From Hippopus hippopus (lineage: Eukaryota > Mollusca > Bivalvia > Cardiida > Cardiidae): a DNA stretch of 64,000 nucleotides. Under the pieces are notes generated by a model. The model had not been told where the DNA came from and did not search any database. It saw only the letters and a program-made list of their open reading frames with translations. Numbering within the stretch: the stretch's first letter is position 1; every line of letters begins with the position of its first letter. Location: assembly GCA_946811185.2 (NCBI GenBank), contig OX328109.1, positions 38,734,129 to 38,798,128 of the forward strand. The letters are read 5' to 3'. The translations under genes were made by a program, and so were the position numbers. Of this stretch, positions 52,277 through 62,960 are shown one piece after another.

Positions 52277-52490
52277 TCCGACGTTAAAATGCCTAAACCC
52301 TTTGTCTTACAGAAACAATGTCGGATATGCGTGCAATTATGGTAGCAGAAATAAACACAATGCCATTTCCTAGTTTTCACATCAAACTCACTTCCGCCTT
52401 ATTTACCCTTTCCAATGTTGACCTCGGAAGTGATAAAACGTCATTACGCGCGAGGGCACCTGTAACTTCCGCTTAGCAACCGAAGCTTCA
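52277..52490 (-). promoter_or_regulatory. Slingshot 5' UTR and probable CpG-containing promoter
   Basis: Upstream of the Slingshot ATG is the most CpG-rich stretch nearby. It has three ETS-type motifs (ACTTCCG at 52390, CGGAAGT at 52425, ACTTCCG at 52465), a CRE-like CGTCATTACG at about 52439 and GCGCG. There is no clear TATA box, and the transcription start cannot be placed. The motifs are seen; promoter function is inferred. Confidence 0.5.
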
Positions 52491-55139
52491 AAAAAAAACT
52501 TACGGTTAAATTTAGTCTTTAAAGAAAACTCATTTTTTTTTAATTTGGAAACATCTGCAATCAGTTAAAGTAAGTCTCTTTTCCTCTATACATACTTAAG
52601 TAATTCAGCTATGATCCATTCTCACGTTAGTTCTATCAGATAGTTTTAAATACACATGCTATTGGTTTGTAATGTATTTTCGTGCAAATAGCAAAGTAAA
52701 CTATTCACCTCTTGTGTGAGTATAACATTAATATACAACTTTGTTCCTTCAGTACGACGGAAGATAATTTCCTTAAATCAGAATATTCTTTTGTCCATCC
52801 GTAATTCAATTTTTTTGTTCTGTTCTCCTCCTCTTTACATCTGATCTGGCTATTTAAAGCCTTCCAAGGTAGTAAAGATAACTGTCCCCTAATGTGATTT
52901 TAGTGTTTGATGGGTGGGCTCTGGTATGGTGCACAATAAATGGCCAAATTTGAAAAGAAGCATCATAAACATATCATTTTTGAGAGTAGAAACGTTCCTT
53001 CATTTTGGAACTTGTGTACCCACAATTTTCATTATAAATATAATCAATACCCAGTAGCCTTGTGGTTCATTGGTTCACGGTACTTACGATCTGATCAAGA
53101 AAAAGTCAAAGTTGAACAAAGTATAAAATAAATCACTAAATAATTATCTAATTTCATCTTTTTCTTAGTGTCATGGAAAATATCATTCAGTTTCATCCAA
53201 AAATATGAAAGAAAATCCATCTGGACCTTCACCACTGTCTGGCTGCTATTTTGAAACAGATTCATGTGACTTTAATGGTTTTCGTAAAAAAATCCTTGCA
53301 ACTGGATATATTTGGCACCAATATGCTGTCACATGATTTGAAAATATTGCCACATGACCTAGCAGACTGTCTTAATTCATCATCATGTATGTTTTTTTAA
53401 TATGTATGTTTTTTTAATAAAATTTCATGTAATGAAGGATTTTAGCGGGTGGGGTAAATGGTGATAAGCATGTTGGTGCTGATGACATCATTTTCAATTC
53501 AGGTATACTTTTTTTTTCCATCTAAAATTTTTATTTTGGAAATTGAAGTCGGCTGAGGTATTTACACTCAAAATAGAGACCAGACAAGCAGCTAGAGGGT
53601 GCCGATTTTTGTTAAGACAGAAAAATACCGATTACCTCGAAGCAATATGTACCATGAACCTAAATGTCGTGACTATACTCTAATAATTCTCATATCTCCA
53701 TACATCTTCATTTGCTAATGATATTTTCTTGCATTATCTGTTTTTTCCTCCTGTCAAACTTTTACAGGCGTTAACATTCGAAAGAAGCACTCTATAACAA
53801 AGAAATATGTTAAAAAAGAATTATGATTAAAGAAATCATTAACAATATTTTTCCTCCATATCTCATCACTTATCTGTACAATACAACATTTATTTACTGT
53901 AAGTTCCAGTGAATTTCAAGTACAACACAGAAAATGAATTTGTGATAAATATAAAGGCTGTGACTGTTAAGAATACACCCATACAACATTATTTGACAAC
54001 CTTTGGATGATCTTATTTCATATGAAATGATTCATGAAGTAACAGAAGAGCATCTGTTGACTCCTAGTGGTCATCAAATGTATTTTCAAGATAAGTTCAA
54101 GATAAGTCCACATGAATTTCATTTCACCATTGTGTCAAAGACTTGGACTATGCACAACCATTTGTGATGTTTAACATACAAACAAAAAAAATGGGGCTGT
54201 TTTTTCTTAACTTGGTTAAGAACTACCACTTTTGGGGCTTGTTAGTTTATTTTGGCTAGTCAAAGCTTAGCTTCGCTGGAAAAAATCATCAGCTTTGTTT
54301 GGGACATGATGCAGTTGCTCAGAAACGAATGGCTTTCTGTAGTTTCTATGTGTAAAGCAAAACTAAAAACAGAGAAAAAAGTGAGCAGCTAGAATGGTTC
54401 ACAGCTGTATAATTGAGTGAATAGGTATTCATAACTTGATTGAAAATGTGCAGACGCAGTCTATTGTATATTTGCCTACAGATAGTTTCGCATCCAGAAT
54501 ACGACAATTATCAGTTTCTTTCTTGAATTGCATCCCATGCCTGCAGTGGATGAATTTTTGCTGGTCATTTAGGTTGAAAAAATGTCAAAAAACTCAAATT
54601 TGTGCATCAGGGAAAAACCTTGAAAGGGCATATTTGGTCAACTGTTAAAGAAGTTATTGTCCTTCATACTTTTTCTATATTCAGTGAAAAAGCAAATAGT
54701 GGCTGAATATTTGTCATACTGCAACTGTTTTACTTAATATTATAGAGAAAAGGTTCTTTAGTGTTGAAAGAATATTGTTATAAAACTGTATGTCACCCTA
54801 TCATAACATTCATGTCATTTTTCTGAGATTAAGCCACATTCTCACACCATGCTGAATCATTTATGTGACAGATGTATTGAATTGCTGAATTTAAAAATCA
54901 TAACTATCATGCAGATCTGACATCTAAAACTTCTACAATAGACAGAGTCCAGAAACATTGCTAGATTTTGGATCTACACTGTCAAACCTCTTACAAGATA
55001 TTCAGATGATTCAGTTAAAAATAGCCTTGAAAAAATACAGTATTTTAATTCTTTTTTCAAACTGAAGATGTCAGTTTCATTTACTCCTCACTGTAAGGAT
55101 TGAGATGTGCAGATTGTTTCTCTTTTGTATTCTTTGTAG
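52491..55139. other. Intergenic region between divergent genes, free of the abundant MITE
   Basis: AT-rich, mostly unique-looking DNA with no copy of the 229-bp family. A short stretch near 54960-54990 reads GGATCTACACTGTC, a phrase shared with the second TTAA family. I see no convincing exon: the longest frames are around 60-70 codons and lack splice support. An untranslated first exon of the plus-strand gene may lie here, because an acceptor-like TTTGTAG ends at 55139. Confidence 0.5.
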
Positions 55140-55151
55140 TTGAAAAAGACA

Positions 55152-55165
55152 GTTGCTTTGGCAAC
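55152..55165 (+). promoter_or_regulatory. RFX X-box motif in the 5' region of the EFCAB5-like gene
   Basis: GTTGCTTTGGCAAC fits RYYNYY-N2-RRNRAC, the RFX X-box consensus used by ciliary genes, and lies 15 nt before the ATG. The match is seen; RFX control is inferred from the gene's probable ciliary role. If an exon starts at 55140 the motif would be in the 5' UTR. Confidence 0.5.
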
Positions 55166-55179
55166 TAGGAACATCCAAG

Positions 55180-55733
55180 ATGACAGATGTTCACAAGAGG
55201 GTGACCCTGCCGGCTGATGCAAGGCTTCCCTCAGCAGGGTCAAGGGCAGGTAGTGGTAAACGGTCCCCAGAGAAACGTGTACCAAGTGCCGTTCAAAGAT
55301 GGAAGCGACAGCATGAACAATCAATGATGGAAAAACTAGTAGGCCTGAAAAATGAGAAAAAGGAGTTGACAAAATTATCAAAGGAACAAGCAACAAATAT
55401 TGCAAGAAAGATACCTACTGAGTTACTCGCAAGGGATTGGCTGAATATGACAGAGGCTACACTTGAGACAAGAGCTTTTTTGGTTGAAAAGATTCTCCCT
55501 ACTTTAATTCTTGGTGTTGAGAAGCTGTTGAATGAGGCTGACAAGAGAGGGCTGATCACAGATGGACATGATGAAAGGAACCCCAATTTCAACCCACTGA
55601 ACTTTTTGGCTCAACATCTAATGAGAAATAACCCACGTTATAGTAATTTTCTTGAGGCTTCACCTTATGTAAGAACATTGAGAGAGGTGACAGAGGAGCT
55701 TAAGAGAGAACTATTCAATATCGAGGATAACAG
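55180..55733 (+). CDS. EFCAB5: EFCAB5-like coding exon 1
   Basis: 554 nt, from MTDVHKRVTLPADARLPSAG to VTEELKRELFNIEDN. It ends AACAG|GCAAGT, a GC donor with otherwise strong consensus. Reading on would give an unrelated tail, whereas using the GC donor restores the phase to exon 2. Confidence 0.88.
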
Positions 55734-58700
55734 GCAAGTGTCAAAGTTCCTCTCAATAAGTAATTTACAGTGTGGTTTGTTAGCCCTTTACTAATCATTG
55801 TGGAGTTTCAATGCCCTTTAGAAAGAAGGCTTTTGAAAACATTGTGGAAACAGGAGAAAACACTGATGAAATTTTGTTGTCTGGTAAAGAGCTAACACAT
55901 GGACTTCTCTTAGATATACCAACAACTAGTTAGAATTTTACAAAATATAAACAAAGAAAGGAAATGGAAATGTCTCAAATCTGATTGCACATACTGATCT
56001 TGATCAACACTGCCCGTGACACACAACTTTAGATGCTTTTGCAGACAGTGTGAACATTATCAGACTGCACACAATTTTCCATCTCATCTTGGATCTACTC
56101 AGTAAAAAATCTTGTGAGATATTGTGAAACAAAGAGCCTTGAAATGGCAATATTTGTTTCTATTTTACTGTTTTAAGATATTCATTTCATTTTATCCTTC
56201 CCATTGAGATACTTATTGTAGATGTTGTACAACTTTTTATACTGCCACTTTCTAAGACCAATATATTTTTGTTTATCAATAGATTGGCTCGAATCAAAGC
56301 AGAGGCTAAGAGACGTAGGGATGAGAGGGAAAGGCAAGAGACAATGAAACAGACCGAGAGAATCCGTCGCTTAAAATTGCTTACGGAACAGTTTGCAGAA
56401 TGGAACTCATCACCAACAGCTAGTGTTGAACTGTCACTGGTAAGGATTTCTGTTCATTTCCGTGATATTACTACATGTATTATCTTTATGAATATAGATG
56501 GCTCTTCCTTCATGTGGAGCTAGTCACATGAAAGTTTCCTTATGCAAGACTTTTCCAAGCCCCTGCCTAGTATCTGTGAGAAGGACATGATTGACGGTAA
56601 GTGAGCTGTTACATGACTGAAATATTGACATGACTAAAAGTGGTATAAGACACCGTTCAAACATCAAGAAAACAAACTTTCTGGCTGGTTTGCTGTGTGT
56701 CCAATTGAGCAAATATGCTTCTTGAATGATTGATCAAACAACAGAATGATCAGTTCAGAGTAAAATGAAGTGTTTACTGTATATGAGCCATGCTCTGTAA
56801 AAAGGAGGTTTAATGCATCGGCAAAAAAGTATCGACCCATATTAGCCTGTGCAGTCCATAGAGGCTGACATGAATCAAAGCTTTTTGTAAATTTTCTGCA
56901 TGTCCAAGGACCATTCTATCTTATGAATCAGTCAGGTTGTTAGACTGAATGGATTTTATGGATCCATAATCATGTGATGGCTGGCTTAGTATAATACATC
57001 AAAGACATGTATTAAACCCCTTTTTCTGAAGCTTCACACATTTGTACAATTATATATCAGACAAAGCGAATCTCAAAAGGTTTTAACCTTGACACAGGGT
57101 TTTAAGATCCAGATCTGATTAAATTGTTGGAATTGTAATTAGGCAATAACCTGAATGAAAATTAATTCTTTACCAGCTAGCCAACAAAATTTTAGACTCA
57201 TCCATATCGAAGGAGTTGCAAATGAAGAACTAACTGTGGCTAAAATATTACATATAAATTCTCTGTAGAAAGTTTGAGAACATTGTGAGTAAAGGAAAGA
57301 AAATGCAGGTTAACAGCATTTTTTCCTTATCCCACATTGTTTTCAAAGCTTCCTTATCCAAGTTTTTAAAGAACAGGATTGTTTGGTGAAAGGTTGAGTC
57401 AAGAATACATCCAAAAAAACACTTGATCATTTTTCAGCTTCAAAACACATTGAGATCATTTATTGAATTGGCAGAAAAGTTTCCAGAAGAACTACGTGAG
57501 GCTGCTAAACTGGCTCGTCCATTAGATGATACAGATGAAAGTGGGAGAGCACTCACGGTTAAAGATTTTGCTAAAGTGAGTTTCAACCATGTCACTTTAA
57601 ATCTATATAAACCAGTACCTCAGATGGATAGGAAGTATTCGTAGAATTTATGCTTAGAGTGCTGAATAAACCAAATGGACATTTTTAGCCTTGAAAAACG
57701 ACCTAAATAATTGCAATTTCATGGTTATGTCTATAGTGTTTCAGCAAAGCAGTCCATGTAGATCAAAGATCATACTGATCATTTTGTGCAGTCTGATATT
57801 GATCTACACTGGCCACAAAGGCAACAATCATTGTGAAAGGAACTGCATGAAAGGAGTAAAACCTTTACTCTGTCACAAAAACCTAACCGTATTCTGTGTG
57901 AACTTGTAAGAATTTTCTCATCAAGACATATCTGCAACACAACATGGGTTTTACTAAAAAATGTACAATTGTTTGGAATAAAATACCAAAATAGCTTGTC
58001 TTTTCTGTAGCTTTAATGTTATTCCTTTACCAGACAATCCCAAGTATTAACGACCCTGAAGAAGAAGGCTTTTGAGATAATTGTGGGAAAAAGATGAAAT
58101 ACTGGTAACATGCATATTCTCCTTTCCCCACAATGTTTTCTTTAAAAGAAAATTCCCAGCAGTTGAGCCACATTTGTCATCTGCATATGCTTTCACTTTA
58201 GACAAGCATAAAATTTTGGTATTGTGGTAAAGAGTTAATTCATAACCTCCTAAAGCAAGTTTCAAGAAGACAACTTTGAAAAGACCTTGTAAAATTTTGG
58301 ATTATAGATTATCAATCCAATGAAGGTTTGATTAATAAAGACAATGTGGCAGTAAGACAAATCATTCGTGATCAGTTATTTATACATCAATTTCAATGAT
58401 TTCAATTGAATTCTGCAAAAAGCAATACAAAAAAAAAAAGAAGAAAGCAGATATAGTATGTTAGATACCTTCTTTTTCAAGTGAGTACAGAGCTCCAGAT
58501 AAGAGGGAGTGATGGTATTCTAAATCCATTATTTCACTCCCTCTGTCTGGAGCTCTGTGAGTATATTCATAAGATCATCATAAGAGTTTTTTTGTTCAAT
58601 TTTTTTTTCTTTACATAAACTTTTATGTATATTTTAGCCTAGCCTGATAGCCCATTGGGTAATGCACGGGACATGATATGAGGGGGTGCTGGTTCAAATC

Positions 58701-60994
58701 CCCAGCAGTGGCCAATTTCTTTACAAGGATTGATGATAGTCATTGCAAGAAGATTCATTCCTCTCTAACAGCTGATCACTATTTTTTCATTTGTTATGTA
58801 GGAAGGCAGCCAGTGGATTAGGAAGAATATTGTGCAAAGTTATGGTTAAAGAAACTCCAGGAAAGCATGGACAGGTGCACTGGCCACAAAGATATTAACT
58901 GAAATGTTCAAAATGGTGTTAAACATCATAAAAACAAATTTAATGTATATTTTCCAGCAAATTCATTGTTGAACGTGTTCTTACTTTCAGTACATTAACA
59001 TGTTCACAGAAGAACTTCCCACACCATTGTTTGACAGATTTATCCTACATATGGCAAAGTGTGCTGCAGCTTACAGGTCACTTGCAGACAGAGAGACACG
59101 CAGAATTCACCTAACCAATCTGTTCATATCTTGTGACCATAGTGGTGTAAGTAGCTGTAATGTAGTTAAGTTATAATTGACTTTTATATCAAATTATCAA
59201 ACAGGATATCTTGACAATGTACATATTACATTGCTAGTCAAGTTTGGAGGTTTTTTTTTTTTGTTATCCAGCTAAGAAATTGCTGCATATGACTAGACAC
59301 AGCATTAAAAACAAAAACCCATGCACACTCACAAACTTTAAATACAAAATGAATGTATATGTGGATATAAGATATAATTTCACTTGGTGAATGCAGAAAT
59401 TTTTATTTTTCTGAGCTTGCAAAGGTAGAAATGGAATTCTTTCTACATCTAAACAAAGAATTACAGTATTTTTTTTAACATAGAAAAACCTGGAAAAAAA
59501 TTAAGCGATACTGTGATGTCATTAAGATCTAGAACCTTGTGTAAAAACACAAAAACACACTTTTACATTGAACACAGGTGCAAAACCACACAAGTAGTGA
59601 ACTGTAAAAGTATAACCTTGGACAGTTTAAGAAGTTCAGATTTTTTAGTAGTTCAGTTTTTAAAAAAAAAAAAAAGGCTATTGTCCCCAGTACTTTCAAT
59701 ACTTTGATTTTTCTTCAAAATAGATTGGACTGCTTGACAGACACAGGATCATCAATCTGTTTGAGAACTTTTTTGACACTGCTAAAGAGGATATCAAAGC
59801 CAACCTAAGAAATCCAAGAAAATGTGAGTATTAGAAATAATGAACTAATTTCATTGTGAACATGAAAATCGTGTCCTGAAGATAAGTTCATACTGGTTTG
59901 TCTTAAGTTCTTTTACCCTTTACCACACAATCCCGAGTTTTAACACACTTGACGAAGAAGGCCTTTGAAAAAGTTCTGCGAAAAGGAGAAAATGCTGGTT
60001 ACCAGCATTTTCTCCTTTTCCCAAAATATTTTCTTACCCTTCCAAAGGTCAATTTTCAGTTTTTTACCCATATATTATTTATTGTCTGCAAGTGCTTTCA
60101 ATTGGGACCGGTCTAAAATTTTGTCGTTTGCTTATACCCCTATTCCACTCGGCGGCCATTCCACTATGCTTCGAAATTTTGGTCAAAACGCTGTGAATCG
60201 TAGGAGAAACAGCAACAGTGCAGTAGAAACGCCTTGATCGTAGTAGAAGCGTATCGGAAGCTTCATGATCGCTACTTTAAGAGCTATTGTGATACAGATA
60301 GCTAAAATGAAGAGTAGGTGATACCTTTAGACTTTTAGGTCACTAGGACAGAATCACTAGGACAGAATCAAACGCCACTGTAAGATGATATGTCAATATT
60401 TTCACATCGTAATACTTATTGACAATGCACTTATAAAGGGGGCACATATTCATGACAACTATCATGTCTGAGAGCCCTCTCAAAGAAATGTGTGTCAAAA
60501 TATTGTATGAGAAATAGTAAGTTATAACCACACTTTGGTAGGGAAAAAAGCACTACATAGCCCTGTACTGGTGAAAGCAAGGAGAGGGAGACATGAATGA
60601 GTGAGTTGTCACCACAGTCTGACCAAAGTATTATCAAAAAGTGGCCTAAAACTCCATTCAAATAAATCAATGATTTAACACCATTTAGGGCCAGTTGTAG
60701 AAGTTGATGAGGCTGATGATACCCTCAGTGATGATGATGAACCTACAGAAAAACAAGTATCCTCCGTACCTCAAACTGCTGAAGAGAAAGTTATATCTCC
60801 AACATTGTCACAAGATACAGAACAAGGATACGAAGTTGTGCAGGCAGAATCAAGTGAAGAAGCTCAAGAAAAAGCTGAAGAAGAACAAAAGTCTCAAGAA
60901 GATGTAAAACCAGATACAGAACAGAAGACAGAAGTTGAAGAAAAGAAAGAGGATGCTGCAGAACAACAAGAAGTTTCTGAGAAGAAAACAGATG
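55180..60994 (+). CDS. EFCAB5: Probable EFCAB5-like protein, N-terminal six exons, gene runs off right edge
   Basis: Exons 55180-55733, 56283-56439, 57438-57575, 58991-59146, 59724-59823 and 60689-60994 join in phase for about 470 codons. An in-frame TGA at 55141 makes 55180 the first usable ATG. Seen in order: a basic Ser/Pro-rich head; NPNFNPLNFLAQHLMRNNPR, a short motif like those in axonemal docking proteins; an Arg/Glu-rich coiled coil (RLARIKAEAKRRRDERERQE); a helical region (LQNTLRSFIELAEKF, YINMFTEELPTPLFDRFILH); an EF-hand-like loop DHSGIGLLDRHR with helices on both sides; then WPVVEVDEADDT and a long Glu/Lys-rich low-complexity tail. Known: EFCAB5 is a little-studied protein of ciliated and sperm cells. 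The assignment comes from remembered similarity of the N-terminal block, so an unnamed EF-hand coiled-coil protein remains possible. Loop positions 5 (Ile) and 12 (Arg) are wrong for calcium binding. The continuation is right of the window. Confidence 0.68.
55783..55893 (-). mobile_element. TTAA MITE, core deleted, in EFCAB5-like intron 1
   Basis: CCCTTTACTAATCATTGTGG to AACAGGAGAAAACACTGATG, then AAATTTTGTTGTCTGGTAAA. Confidence 0.8.
55894..56282 (+). other. Rest of EFCAB5-like intron 1
   Basis: No repeat with clear limits. GATCTTGATCAACACTGCCC near 55999 recalls the second TTAA family. Confidence 0.4.
56283..56439 (+). CDS. EFCAB5: EFCAB5-like coding exon 2, coiled coil
   Basis: 157 nt coding LARIKAEAKRRRDERERQET, then MKQTERIRRLKLLTEQFAEW and NSSPTASVELSL: strongly charged heptad-like sequence. 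Acceptor CAATAG, donor GTAAGG, phase 0. Confidence 0.88.
56540..56680 (+). mobile_element. SINE tail fragment
   Basis: AGCCCCTGCCTAGTATCTGT, ACATGACTGAAATATTGAC and GTATAAGACACCGTTCAAAC match SINE-2-like tails. Confidence 0.6.
56783..57040 (-). mobile_element. GAGCCATG palindromic MITE, copy 7
   Basis: ATGAGCCATGCTCTGTAAAA at the left. Centre AGCCTGTGCAGTCCATAGAG. Right end decayed (CCCCTTTTTCTGAAGCTTC). Confidence 0.85.
57163..57396 (+). mobile_element. TTAA MITE in EFCAB5-like intron 2
   Basis: TTAATTCTTTACCAGCTAGCC, hairpin GCAGGTTAACAGC, right end TTTGGTGAAAGGTTGA. Ends about 40 nt before exon 3. Confidence 0.82.
57438..57575 (+). CDS. EFCAB5: EFCAB5-like coding exon 3
   Basis: 138 nt (46 codons, phase 0 on both sides) coding LQNTLRSFIELAEKFPEELR, then EAAKLARPLDDTDESGRALT and VKDFAK. 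Acceptor TTTCAG, donor GTGAGT. Confidence 0.87.
57740..57835. repeat. GATCTACACTG palindromic fragment
   Basis: CATGTAGATCAAAGATCATA and TATTGATCTACACTGGCCAC form an imperfect inverted repeat like the core of the second TTAA family. Confidence 0.5.
58019..58238 (-). mobile_element. TTAA MITE in EFCAB5-like intron 3
   Basis: CCTTTACCAGACAATCCCAAG, hairpin ACTGGTAACATGC, right end GTGGTAAAGAGTTAA. Confidence 0.84.
58488..58557. mobile_element. GAGCTCCAGATAA palindromic MITE, 70-bp derivative
   Basis: CAGAGCTCCAGATAAGAGGG to CTGTCTGGAGCTCTG, with the middle of the long form missing. Flanked by GTGAGTA and TGAGTA. Confidence 0.87.
58640..58960 (+). mobile_element. SINE-2 in EFCAB5-like intron 3
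   Basis: GATAGCCCATTGGGTAATGC (box A), GCTGGTTCAAATCCCC (box B), ATTGATGATAGTCATTGCAA and the tail GGTGTTAAACATCATAAAAA. Its tail TTAA is empty, the unoccupied form of the sites filled at 5766 and 19671. Confidence 0.82.
58991..59146 (+). CDS. EFCAB5: EFCAB5-like coding exon 4, first half of EF-hand-like unit
   Basis: 156 nt (52 codons) coding YINMFTEELPTPLFDRFILH, then MAKCAAAYRSLADRETRRIH and LTNLFISCDHSG. The entering helix and first four loop residues are here. Acceptor TTTCAG, donor GTAAGT. Confidence 0.87.
59147..59723 (+). other. EFCAB5-like intron 4
   Basis: AT-rich with T and A tracts. No listed repeat recognised. Confidence 0.5.
59724..59823 (+). CDS. EFCAB5: EFCAB5-like coding exon 5, second half of EF-hand-like unit
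   Basis: 100 nt coding IGLLDRHRIINLFENFFDTA, then KEDIKANLRNPRK. It completes the loop and the leaving helix. Acceptor AAATAG, donor GTGAGT, phase 1. Confidence 0.86.
59909..60130 (-). mobile_element. TTAA MITE in EFCAB5-like intron 5
   Basis: CCCTTTACCACACAATCCCG, hairpin GCTGGTTACCAGC, arm A to TTGTCGTTTG, where the last 14 bp are replaced by unrelated sequence. Confidence 0.86.
60131..60688 (+). other. Rest of EFCAB5-like intron 5
   Basis: GACAGAATCACTAG-type 15-bp unit doubled near 60345. 60560-60665 resembles a SINE-2 tail (ACTCCATTCAAATAAATCAA). Otherwise not recognised. Confidence 0.4.
60689..60994 (+). CDS. EFCAB5: EFCAB5-like coding exon 6, acidic low-complexity tail
   Basis: 306 nt. 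After W-P-V-V-E-V-D-E-A-D-D it becomes a Glu/Lys/Gln-rich disordered stretch (AESSEEAQEKAEEEQKSQED). Acceptor CATTTAG, donor GTATGA, phase 1. A MITE copy begins 12 nt into the next intron. Confidence 0.82.
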
Positions 60995-61410
60995 GTATGA
61001 TTCAGTTAACCTTTTACCATACGACAAATGGAGTTGTGCAAATTGAAAGCGTAGACGAAAATATTTTTGTTACTCAAATGTTGAGTTACTCAAATGTTGG
61101 CATTTGTCTTTGAAAGGATAGAAAACATTATGGGAAAAGGAAAAAATGCTGGTTACCAGCACTTTCTCCTTTTCCCATAATGTTTTCAAAAACTTTTTAT
61201 TCCACGCCAAAGGCGGAGGGATATAGTTTTAGCGCTGTCCATCTGTCCTCCTGTCCGTCCGTCCGTGTGTCCATCCATGTGTACAATAACCTATTCCGCC
61301 TATATACTTTTTTTTAGCTCACCTGAGCACGAAGTGCTCAGGATGAGCTGTTATGATCACTCACCGTCCGTAGGCGTCCGTCCATCCGTCGTCTGTCCGT
61401 TCACATTCTT

Positions 61411-62045
61411 TTGTTTACACTCTAGCATCTACAAATATTAACCAATCAGCACCATACTTGGTCAAAATATATATGACCATAAGATCTTGGATGAGTTCGA
61501 TTATGGGTCTAATCCGACCAGAACAACTGGAGTTATTTGCCCTTGAATTAGAAAAATTGCTATATTTGACTTTGTTTACACTCTAGCATCTACAAATATC
61601 AACCAATCAGCACCAAACTTGGTCAAAATATATATGACCATAAGATCTCGGATGAGTTTGATTATGGGTCTAATCGGACCAGAACAACTGGAGTTATTTG
61701 CCCTTGAATTAGAAAAATTGCTATATTTGACTTTGTTTACACTCTAGCATCTACAAATATCAACCAATTGGCATCAAACTTGGTCAAAATATATATGACC
61801 ATAAGATCTTGGATGAGTGTGATTATGGGTCTAATCAGACCAGAACAACTGGAGTTATTTGCCCTTGAATAAGAAAAATTGCTATTTTTGACTTTGTTTA
61901 CACTCTAGCATCTACAATTTTTAACCAATCAGCATCAAACTTGGTCAAAATACTTATGACCATAATATCTCAGATGAGTTTGATTATGGGTCTAATCGGA
62001 CCAGAATGACTGGAGTTATTTGCCCTTGAATTAGAAAGTTCTATA
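61411..62045. repeat. 161-bp tandem repeat, four units
   Basis: TTGTTTACACTCTAGCATCT starts at 61411, 61572, 61733 and 61894, exactly 161 bp apart. Units share ATATATGACCATAAGATCT and CCAGAACAACTGGAGTTATT and differ by a few percent. Confidence 0.95.
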
Positions 62046-62055
62046 GAATAGTTCT

Positions 62056-62800
62056 TTGTCCGGAGCATAACTTTGTCATCTCCAGTCCGATTGACTTGAA
62101 ACTTGGTATTTGTGTTTGTTGCAATAATACGGAGTGCAGTGTGAAAGAACCATAACTCTACCTCATACTGTCTATGAGTTATTTCCCTTTGATCGTCATT
62201 TTTACAGCATTTTCTGCTTGTCAGGAATATAACTTTGTTATCTCTAGCCTGAACATCTTCAAATTTGGTATGCATGATTGTTGAGAAATTACGGAGTGCA
62301 GTGCACAAGAACCATAACTCTTCCTAGCACAAATTTTGAGTTATTGCCCCTTTGACCTTCATTTTTATAGCATTTCTTGCTTGTCCGGAGCAAAACTTTG
62401 TCATCTTAAGTAGGAATGACTTGAAATATGGTATGCTTATTTGTTGCAATATTTGGAAGTGCAGTGCACAAGAATTGTAACTCTATCTCGTGCTGTCTTT
62501 GAGTTATTTCCCTTTGATCGTCTTTTTTACAGCATTTAGTGCTTGTCCGGAATATAACTTTGTCATCTCAAGTCAGAATGACATCAAACTTGATATGCAT
62601 GTTTGTTGCAATATTACCGAGTACTGTGCGCAAGAACAAGAACTCTACCTAGTGCGGATTTTGAGTAATTCCACTTTGATCTTCATTTTTACAGTATTTC
62701 TTGCTTGTCCGGAATGGAACTTTGAAGTCTAAGTCAAACTGATTTGAGACTTGGTAAACATGTTTGTTGCATTACCTGCCCTTTGCAATTATTATACCTC
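62056..62800. repeat. Diverged tandem repeat, five units of about 152-173 bp
   Basis: TGTCCGGA-type starts at 62057, 62219, 62392, 62544 and 62706. Units share ATAACTTTGTCATCT, TTTGTTGCAATA and GAGTTATTTCCCTTTGA. The sequence is different from the 161-bp set. Confidence 0.9.
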
Positions 62801-62959
62801 CTTGACAACTCGCGGTGGGATGGGCATATCTTGTGACAATTTGCCGCTCTTGTTTCATTATCATTTGGCCTTGAACCTCAATATTTGGTATTTATCTTCA
62901 TTGTAGACCTTTACTGCTTAGTACTCAGGTGAACGATATAGGACCATCATGGTCCTCTT

Positions 62960-62960
<1 letters not shown>

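Noticed and set aside
55293..55592. 99-codon minus-strand frame opposite EFCAB5-like exon 1
   Set aside because: Shadow of a long coding exon on the other strand, with no splice or domain support.
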